Position numbers and translations under genes: made by a program
Notes under the pieces: generated by a model
Told to the model about the DNA's origin: nothing
Databases searched by the model: none
What the model saw: the letters and a program-made list of their open reading frames with translations, nothing else
Shown: positions 42,579-48,081 of the stretch, piece after piece
Position numbering within the stretch: position 1 is the first letter of the stretch
Layout: every line of letters starts with the position of its first letter
Assembly: GCA_026645735.1 (NCBI GenBank)
Contig: JAPKMT010000022.1
Span: 1-48,081 of the forward strand
DNA length: 48,081 bases
Origin: Flexilinea sp.
Lineage (GTDB): Bacteria > Chloroflexota > Anaerolineae > Anaerolineales > Anaerolineaceae
Reading direction: 5' to 3'

Positions 42579-43832
42579 TTATTTTATTTGGTTGATTTCT
42601 TCAACCGCGCTGACAAGAGCATCTTTTGCAGCCACATCGCCGTACAATGCGCTCTGAATGTTCTTTTGCAGAATCGCGCTGGCTTCCTGATAATTCGGTT
42701 CACTCGGCCGAACATTCATAATCGAAAATGCTTGTTTTGCCGCTGCCACCATGTCCTCGCGTCCGGCAGCAATTTGCGGATCATCATAGGATGCTGTCCA
42801 AACGGGCAGTTGCAGATTTGAATAAGTATCTTGAACACCCTTACTGGAAAGATACAGAATATATTCAAGCGCTTCTTTTGGATGAGCTGATTTACTTAAA
42901 ACACCCAGTCCCATCGAACCACTCATCGCTGCATGTTCCTTAATTCCTTCTTTGCCAGGCAGCGTCATAATTCCCACTGCCTCCGGCGCCAACGAACTCT
43001 CAGCAGGATCTTTTGCCAGCGCATACATATACGCCCAATTCAGGGTAAATGCAGCATCACCGGATGAAAAGACGCGGCGGACATCCTCTTCGAGAAATTC
43101 CAGTGAATTGGGATTCAACAAACCCTCGTCCATCAGACTGACCAGAAACTCAAGCGTTTCGACACCGCTGTCCTGAAGGATATAATTTCCTTCGGCATCC
43201 TGGAAGGACTGCCCATATGCTTCCAGAAAATTTGCATACACACAAATTAATGCTTCTGCCTGAGCCATACTGAAAACAAACGGATATTCGACAATTCCTT
43301 TTTCCTTCAGGACTTTTGCCATTTCAACCATTTCTTCAATACTCTTGGGAGTATCTTCGAAACCGGCTTGTGAAAGCATATCCTTGTTATAAAACAGGTA
43401 CATGGTATCCAGGAACCAGGGAACTCCCAGAATTTTTCCGTTCTTCGTGGTTACATTCCAGGCGCCAGCCAAAACACCATCCTTATATTCCTGGGGAATA
43501 TCAGCTGTGATGTCCAACAGCATATCTTTGGCTGCATATTCAGCGAACCAGATATCATCGACCAATGCGGCGTCATAAGAATTGCTCGAACCATATGCAA
43601 GCATTGTCTTATTCCGCAGCTCTTCATATGGGACAAATTCGGTGGATACTTTAATATTTGGATGATCTTTCATGAAATCAGCTGTCATATCATTCACATT
43701 CTGCTCCGAATATGCAGCTTGTGCCATACCGAGAAAGCGCAATTCAATTTCTTCCTCAGCTAAAACCGTACTTGCAAACAAAGTCAATAAGATACAAACT
43801 ACCAAAAAAGACAAAACAAAATTCTTCCTCAT
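42579..43832 (-). CDS. ABC sugar-binding protein, CUT1 family
   Basis: 417 residues. Signal peptide MRKNFVLSFLVVCILLTLFA with cleavage near VLA-EE; no lipobox cysteine. Type-I SBP features such as ELRFLGMAQ, DAALVDDIWFAEYAAKDMLLDIT, VPWFLDTMYLFYNKDMLSQAGF and GSMGLGVLSKSAHPKEALEYILYLSS. ATG 43832 has GGAG 6-7 nt upstream and lies 40 nt after a consensus promoter; the longer frame to 43907 would start inside that promoter. The ligand is probably an amino sugar or oligosaccharide handled by the ROK and SIS enzymes. No ATPase gene is in the operon, so a shared MsmK/UgpC-type ATPase elsewhere is needed. Confidence 0.92.
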   Translation of the reverse strand: MRKNFVLSFLVVCILLTLFASTVLAEEEIELRFLGMAQAAYSEQNVNDMTADFMKDHPNIKVSTEFVPYEELRNKTMLAYGSSNSYDAALVDDIWFAEYAAKDMLLDITADIPQEYKDGVLAGAWNVTTKNGKILGVPWFLDTMYLFYNKDMLSQAGFEDTPKSIEEMVEMAKVLKEKGIVEYPFVFSMAQAEALICVYANFLEAYGQSFQDAEGNYILQDSGVETLEFLVSLMDEGLLNPNSLEFLEEDVRRVFSSGDAAFTLNWAYMYALAKDPAESSLAPEAVGIMTLPGKEGIKEHAAMSGSMGLGVLSKSAHPKEALEYILYLSSKGVQDTYSNLQLPVWTASYDDPQIAAGREDMVAAAKQAFSIMNVRPSEPNYQEASAILQKNIQSALYGDVAAKDALVSAVEEINQIK

Positions 43833-43878
43833 TTTCAATCTCCATTTCTTGATGATGGACATACTGTGGTATAAAAAA

Positions 43879-43907
43879 ATTATAGAAGCAGTCATGAGGA
43901 ATGTCAA
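43879..43907 (-). promoter_or_regulatory. consensus sigma-70-type promoter of sugar-uptake operon
   Basis: On the minus strand TTGACA (43907-43902) and TATAAT (43884-43879) with exactly 17 nt between, both perfect. It lies 47 nt upstream of the SBP start codon. Repeat copy E starts 6 nt upstream of the -35 box. Confidence 0.85.
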
Positions 43908-43912
43908 GCAGA

Positions 43913-44037
43913 CCAGTATTTAAAAAAATAGGAAGGGTTATTAATAGCTATTTTTCTTTTGCGTAAAGCGCAAATAGATAAGAAAATTAAATTTTCTCCA
44001 TTGATTCGAATAACCGGTTAAAATTTCGAATTATTGG
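43913..44037. repeat. MITE-like element, copy E
   Basis: 125 bp. The right end (reverse complement CCAATAATTCGAAATTTTAA) is clear, the left end CCAGTATTTAAAAAAATAGG is degenerate (15 of 24 against copy D). The internal hairpin pairs CTATTT with AAATAG and has the apex TTTTGCGTAAAGCGCAAA, nearly the apex of copy D. No convincing target-site repeat is visible. Confidence 0.55.
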
Positions 44038-44076
44038 TATTACTTTAACATTTCAAAATATGAAGATAATTTCAAG

Positions 44077-44292
44077 TTATTCTGACATTTTCAACAGCCG
44101 TTCTATATCCAACCTTATTACTTCCGGGACTTCCATATTCGGATCTTCCGGATCATCAAGATAAGGGTCGAAACGGATTATTTGTCCTGCGGATGGCGCT
44201 AAAATACCGTATTCACCGTTTCCGTGATAGTATAGATCATCACGCACTTTTACAAAATAGCAATTCCCAGCGACTCCCAATACTTTCATCAT
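44077..44292 (-). CDS. small hypothetical acidic protein
   Basis: 71 residues, no signal peptide or membrane segment. VAGNCYFVKVRDDLYYHG followed by ILAPSAGQIIRFDPYLDDPEDPN and a helical end EVIRLDIERLLKMSE. Family not recognised. ATG 44292 or 44289 could be the start; there is no strong ribosome site. Its 5' flank (44304-44340) contains AAAACTTCCTAAAACTTTT, similar to the flank of the gene at 46062. Confidence 0.45.
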   Translation of the reverse strand: MMKVLGVAGNCYFVKVRDDLYYHGNGEYGILAPSAGQIIRFDPYLDDPEDPNMEVPEVIRLDIERLLKMSE

Positions 44293-44362
44293 TTCGCAAC
44301 CACTTTCCCAAAACTTCCTAAAACTTTTTCCGCTTATTTTACAAAATGTTATAAATGTGTTG

Positions 44363-45148
44363 TTATGGTACTAGATAATTTACTGGTGCAAATGCATAAA
44401 ATATCATTCCTTCATCATCAGCCAGTTTATATAATGATAATTCTCCATAATTATATATTTCTTTATTTGGTCTCAAATCATATACTCTTTGAAATACTTC
44501 TCTCCAATCCTCCGGATATGGATAAACTGCGGATTTAAATATATCGATCATAACATCCAAACTATATATTTCAGATACATCTTGATTTGCACCAGTCTGA
44601 AAACATGCGATATTCCCTAATGAATTTATTATTCCTGTAATGAGCACGTCATTCGTCAGATAATAGGCAATGAATTTATAACCTTTATATTCATATTCAG
44701 TTACATAATATATTTCATAATCTTTTTCATTTTTTGTCAGATAATATTTAAAACCTTCAGAAAATGTTTTTGGGCGCATATCAAAACCAAGTTCTTTGTC
44801 AAATGTTTCTTCATCTTGTGAATAACTAAGAGTAGGTTGCTGTGATACAAATTCCAATGGAAGTTTATTGATTTCTGTGTCTGGTGTAGAACGCTTCAAA
44901 TCTTCCGTGTTGTAATTGTCTACAGTCCAAGTATTTACAAATGTTCCTCTATGCGCTAATCCATTCTCATCGATGTATGATCCGTCCTCATTGAAAACAA
45001 TATTTGTTATTCCAGCAAAAGGAGAAGGTTCATCCCCTCTATGCGCTAATCCATTCTCGTCAATGTATGATCCACCATCCGCGCTGACTGCATAAAAACC
45101 GCTACATAACAACACAACTAACAGTAAACCAAACATTATTTTTTTCAT
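44363..45148 (-). CDS. secreted protein with SYIDENGLAHRG repeats
   Basis: 261 residues. Signal peptide MKKIMFGLLLVVLLCSGFYA. The mature start carries two copies of GSYIDENGLAHRG (about residues 26-38 and 56-68) separated by 17 residues; the coding repeats (44946-44983 and 45036-45073) agree in 36 of 38 bases. The remaining 190 residues are aromatic- and Glu-rich (FKYYLTKNEKDYEIYYVTEYEYKGYKFIAYYL) without a recognised family. The signal-peptide DNA is almost identical to that of the gene at 46062. Confidence 0.65.
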   Translation of the reverse strand: MKKIMFGLLLVVLLCSGFYAVSADGGSYIDENGLAHRGDEPSPFAGITNIVFNEDGSYIDENGLAHRGTFVNTWTVDNYNTEDLKRSTPDTEINKLPLEFVSQQPTLSYSQDEETFDKELGFDMRPKTFSEGFKYYLTKNEKDYEIYYVTEYEYKGYKFIAYYLTNDVLITGIINSLGNIACFQTGANQDVSEIYSLDVMIDIFKSAVYPYPEDWREVFQRVYDLRPNKEIYNYGELSLYKLADDEGMIFYAFAPVNYLVP

Positions 45149-45229
45149 TCCGCTAACTCCCCAATCAAACTATTCCAAATATTCGAACGGTTCACCCGAA
45201 AAAATAAACCAGAAAGTTCAAATTATTTA

Positions 45230-45549
45230 TCAATTGCCTCGCAAAATCAAAGTAACGTAAGCAAACAATACTGGCAGGGATACGATAGCCAAAGGTAATA
45301 ATTGTCCGATCAGAAAACTGATAAACGCACTGAGGATATTCGGCATCTTCTTTTGCAACCTATGATAGGCGAACCGTGCGATAAAAAAACTTATCAGGTA
45401 TTCAATTACCTTTTTTCCAGATGGAAATGCTTTTGTGTTCCATAAGCCAAGGTTAATTATTCAAGACATAACATGAACATATAGAATACATACAACCACT
45501 TGTCCGAATAAGTTTTCTTATTCTCTGTGCTGTTTGTTAAGTTACTCAT
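45230..45549 (-). pseudogene. frameshifted small membrane protein
   Basis: ATG 45549 (AGGAA 6 nt upstream) opens MSNLTNSTENKKTYSDKWLY and meets a stop after 30 codons. Another frame, open from 45460 to the stop at 45230, continues with NLGLWNTKAFPSGKKVIEYL, then ISFFIARFAYHRLQKK and a membrane helix ILSAFISFLIGQLLPLAIV. Joined by one shift near 45462 they would give about 105 residues with two or three membrane helices. The second frame has no ATG before residue 40. A decayed gene is likely; a programmed shift or sequencing error is possible. Family not recognised. Confidence 0.5.
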
Positions 45550-46061
45550 AGTTATTCCTTGACCCGAATAACCCTACTAAATTCCTGCGATGACTTGCCC
45601 GTTCATTATGCCTAGTAATGCACTCCAATACAACGTCATCTTTTTCAATAACTTCTGATGTATTTTATGTGCGATCAATAAATATAGTAATTGAAATAAT
45701 AACATAAATTTTCTATTTAAAGTATATGTATATTTTATGCACTTAAACCAATAAAGTAACTAACTAAGTAACGTTGTATCCTTCAATAAATAATTTTTCA
45801 TCGCATCTAAAAAGTGTTCACACTACGCGTAAATTATGCAGTCTTTTTATATACGCATAATTTACTCGGGGAGTGCACACTTTTTGCTAAATGTTGCTAA
45901 ATGTTTTTTTCAAAAATCCACAGGAAAAAACGTTTGATTTTTCAAAACATTTCTAAACTTTTCTCGCTCTAATTATTTCCAAATCTCCTAAAATCTTTTA
46001 CTCGTAATTACTTGTAAAGAATTATTCCATTTTTCCTAAAACTTTCTAAAACTTTTTCTTA
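45550..46061. other. 512-bp gene-free spacer with repeats
   Basis: No open frame is supported. It holds the 31-bp inverted repeat at 45809-45885, a tandem GCTAAATGTT repeat at 45886-45905, and CCTAAAACTTTCTAAAACTTT at the right end, which resembles the spacer at 44304-44330. Confidence 0.5.
45809..45885. repeat. large imperfect inverted repeat
   Basis: Arms 45809-45839 and 45855-45885 pair in 26 of 31 positions around a 15-nt AT-rich loop. The inner 11 bp (GTAAATTATGC) and outer 9 bp (AAAAAGTGT) are perfect. It begins with an A-run and ends with a T-run, so it can act as a strong bidirectional terminator, but it is longer than needed and could be a small mobile element. Confidence 0.6.
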
Positions 46062-46718
46062 CTAATATCCATAATAAGGCTCACAGGCTATGCCGTCCCC
46101 GTCACCATCGAAACCGTACTGATCGAATCCAATGACAAGGAAACTTTTTGCTGAGACGTCATTACAGTCAATATCATAGGCTACGTTGGGAACGCACGCA
46201 GAATAATTTGGATTACATTTTCCGCTTGATTCCGGCGCGCTCATTTTAACCTGATAATTTTCTTTGTTTATTTGATTTCCGAGTTCAAGTGCATGTAAAT
46301 AATTTTGGTAATCTTCAGGATTCATAAAATCTGATTCCGGATCGCTCATAATAATCGGATAATATTTTCCATCTGTATAGTTGTAGTTAAGATCTTTATA
46401 AATTGTTGGGCAGGAGACTCCTTCTGGACAGTTTTCTTCTATGATTCCTGTTCTTCCAGAAGCTATCAGCTCATATTCTGTATACCCTTCGCTAACATCA
46501 GCATTAACCTTATAGTACTTTCCGTTGGGTGCAATATAATACCCTTCATAAAATGTTGTTCCGTCTTTTTGTTTGATTCCTTTTTTTCCGGAAGCTATCA
46601 GCTCAGTTTCTGTATACCCTGATTTTGGCTTGTAAGTATCTCGTATTTTTACAGTTTCACCATAAAAACCGCTACATAACAACACAATTAACAATAAAGC
46701 AAACGTTATTTTTTTCAT
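46062..46718 (-). CDS. secreted protein with Excalibur calcium-binding domain
   Basis: 218 residues. Signal peptide MKKITFALLLIVLLCSGFYG. Two or so copies of YTExELIASGxxGI (about residues 35-48 and 79-92), a Tyr-rich middle part, and a C-terminal CNPNYSACVP...DIDCND...YGFDGDGDGIACEPYY, which is the Excalibur domain: a DxDxDG calcium loop with conserved Cys pairs, found in surface proteins and in secreted nucleases. Function otherwise unknown. The signal-peptide DNA matches the gene at 44363. Confidence 0.75.
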   Translation of the reverse strand: MKKITFALLLIVLLCSGFYGETVKIRDTYKPKSGYTETELIASGKKGIKQKDGTTFYEGYYIAPNGKYYKVNADVSEGYTEYELIASGRTGIIEENCPEGVSCPTIYKDLNYNYTDGKYYPIIMSDPESDFMNPEDYQNYLHALELGNQINKENYQVKMSAPESSGKCNPNYSACVPNVAYDIDCNDVSAKSFLVIGFDQYGFDGDGDGIACEPYYGY

Positions 46719-46834
46719 ATCAATACATTTCCTCGGATAATCCTACTAAAAACCCTTTTCTCAAGAATCCACAGGGGACAAATTTTTGAACTGTTACATA
46801 TCATGATTTATAATTTTTTTAAAAAAATTAATCT

Positions 46835-47362
46835 TTACTTCACAATTTGTTTCGTAAATGCAACGCTAAAAGTAAGTAATCCACCTTGCCCTTCGTTAAC
46901 CATAGATGCTATAGTATCTTCGTTGATATAAATTATCTCTTTATCAAATAACTTCTCTACTAAATAATTGTTATGAAAACTGTTCTCGATTTTTGAGATA
47001 TATGTAATGCAGGCATTAATTAATTCCATCAATGCACCAACAGATTTATTTCCTGCGCAAATACCAACCACTGTAAAATAATTTACAGAAAAATCATCGG
47101 GATTAACAACAAAGGCAATTCGTAAGTATCGATCAACGACCGCATAGAAACCTAATTTACAAACTTGAATCGTATCTTGTATAAATAAATTCGTATTCCG
47201 TTTTTCCAAAATGTCCCTTATTCGGGGTATAAAATCCAAATAATCGATATTTAATCCTTTAGTTGAATATGTAAAAGGAGTAATATTCTTACATAAATTT
47301 TCAACATAAAGCGAATAATTAAAATCCATAATTAGAAATGTTCGTAAACTATTCTGATCCAT
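46835..47362 (-). CDS. hypothetical protein, related to next gene
   Basis: 175 residues, soluble, no recognised family. IQVCKLGFYAVVDRYLRIAFVVNPDDFSVNYF alternates beta strands, followed by two helices and VNEGQGGLLTFSVAFTKQIVK. ATG 47362 or 47329 may be the start. The plan of strands, an NPDD/NTDD turn, helices and a final VNEG...F.V...K is shared with the gene at 47409, so they look like distant tandem paralogues. Confidence 0.5.
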   Translation of the reverse strand: MDQNSLRTFLIMDFNYSLYVENLCKNITPFTYSTKGLNIDYLDFIPRIRDILEKRNTNLFIQDTIQVCKLGFYAVVDRYLRIAFVVNPDDFSVNYFTVVGICAGNKSVGALMELINACITYISKIENSFHNNYLVEKLFDKEIIYINEDTIASMVNEGQGGLLTFSVAFTKQIVK

Positions 47363-47408
47363 TCTTTCTTCTTATATCTAATACCTTCTCTTGAAATATT
47401 TCATGCAT

Positions 47409-47882
47409 TCATGTAGGTTGCATCCTGCTTTTTACGAAAACATCTAATCTTGGGACTAAGATAAATGTCGATGTGCCTTCGTTTACTTCTTCCCATAAAG
47501 CACCAAAATAATCATTTGTGTATTTTCGATCTCTTCTAAGGGTTTCAATCATTCGGGAAACTTCTGTTTCCGGCAAATATCCAAAGCATGACGCAGCTGA
47601 CAAGATTACTTTACAAAAAAAATCCATATCTTTCATTTCATGGATAAGAAAAGGGATTTTTATTAATGAGAAAAATCTGTCATCGGTGTTATCCAATTCA
47701 AGAAAAACCATTAGGGCATTTGGTTTTGCAAATACTCTCTTCTTTTCTACAACCACAACGCAATAATTAGCTTTTGGAAATTCCTCTTCATAATATCCTG
47801 CGACATTTAATTTCATGTACTTAAGACACTCCGTAAATTTATCTAAGAAAACAGCAACATTCAAATATGCAAGTGGATGCAT
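47409..47882 (-). CDS. hypothetical protein, possible tandem paralogue
   Basis: 157 residues, soluble. Helix LAYLNVAVFLDKFTECLKYMK, then strands NYCVVVVEKKRVFAK and ALMVFLELDNTDDRFFSLIK, helices around 80-130 and an end VNEGTSTFILVPRLDVFVK. Family not recognised; the fold pattern resembles type III secretion chaperone/YbjN-like alpha-beta proteins but this is only an impression. GAGGA lies 4 nt before ATG 47882. It is 46 nt upstream of the gene at 46835. Confidence 0.5.
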   Translation of the reverse strand: MHPLAYLNVAVFLDKFTECLKYMKLNVAGYYEEEFPKANYCVVVVEKKRVFAKPNALMVFLELDNTDDRFFSLIKIPFLIHEMKDMDFFCKVILSAASCFGYLPETEVSRMIETLRRDRKYTNDYFGALWEEVNEGTSTFILVPRLDVFVKSRMQPT

Positions 47883-48081
47883 GATATCCTCTTTTTTCTG
47901 TGGTGAATCATGAAGAATAAATTGTCTATAGTTTATTAAGCTAACTTGAACGATAATTTCAATTATGGTAATAGATAACAGTCCAGTGTTAATTGTTCTA
48001 ATTCGTAGATATTTATCACGAAAGACCTGCCTATACCTGAATGGTCTTATTCATAAGAATTCCTTTCCCCTTCCCTACGGC

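Noticed and set aside
44946..45073. CRISPR-like direct repeats
   Set aside because: Just two copies, in frame within a coding region and translated to a peptide repeat.
45383..45389. Frameshift in the A7 run within the small membrane protein
   Set aside because: Recounting gives seven bases and the frame stays open through it; the only shift needed is near 45462.

Overview
The window (about 40% GC, no rRNA, tRNA or CRISPR seen) looks like the chromosome of a strict anaerobe with rubrerythrin, rubredoxin- and ferredoxin-type proteins, MinD-like ATPases fused to ferredoxin domains and a CoA-disulfide reductase fusion. Gene style and content would fit an Anaerolineae-type Chloroflexota, but that placement is inference only. 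Almost all genes lie on the minus strand.

Region 1 (0.8-14.6 kb) is a cation/potassium island. Read along the minus strand it holds a short KdpD-like kinase and KdpE regulator with no kdpFABC; an operon of a small USP-like membrane protein, an unknown 384-aa protein and a KimA-like K+ permease; and two P2-type ATPases that carry the Na+/K+-ATPase-like M4-M6 signatures. The second ATPase is translationally coupled to two RCK (TrkA-type) proteins although no Trk/Ktr channel gene is present. Next to it (14.9-16.3 kb) a PII-like protein is coupled to a Ca2+/cation exchanger.

Region 2 (16.6-21.3 kb, plus strand) holds a four-domain CoA-disulfide reductase/rhodanese/TusA/DsrE protein and an ArsR-type regulator with an MFS exporter. 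Region 3 (21.8-28.4 kb, minus strand) is a redox and Fe-S/metal-carrier cluster: rubrerythrin, ferredoxin, rubredoxin-like protein, two NifX-like proteins, Mrp ATPase, metallo-beta-lactamase protein, two ferredoxin-MinD ATPases, DUF134 and a DUF5320-like protein. Its promoter lies inside a perfect 17-bp inverted repeat built of two TGACATATGTCA palindromes. A secreted DUF2202 ferritin-like protein follows.

Region 4 (29.6-38.8 kb) is a likely exopolysaccharide operon: a diiron/MBL-GGDEF-REC protein with degenerate output domains, a HEAT-repeat membrane protein, a processive GT2 synthase and a membrane-anchored glycosidase-like protein, with a secreted alpha/alpha-barrel protein upstream. Region 5 (38.9-43.8 kb) is an amino-sugar-type ABC uptake operon (SBP, two permeases, ROK kinase, SIS isomerase) without an ATPase gene and with a consensus promoter. 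Region 6 (44-48 kb) is accessory: secreted repeat proteins sharing an almost identical signal-peptide DNA cassette, a frameshifted membrane protein gene, a large inverted repeat and two hypothetical proteins.

The strongest unexplained signal crosses these regions: a family of about 80-125 bp non-coding elements with terminal inverted repeats (consensus CCAGTAATTCGAAATTTGG), usually an internal hairpin and, in several copies, 7-bp flanking direct repeats. Seven copies are recognisable, all intergenic or at gene ends, several abutting promoters. They look like a MITE/REP-like family that moves through this genome and rewires leaders and gene ends.
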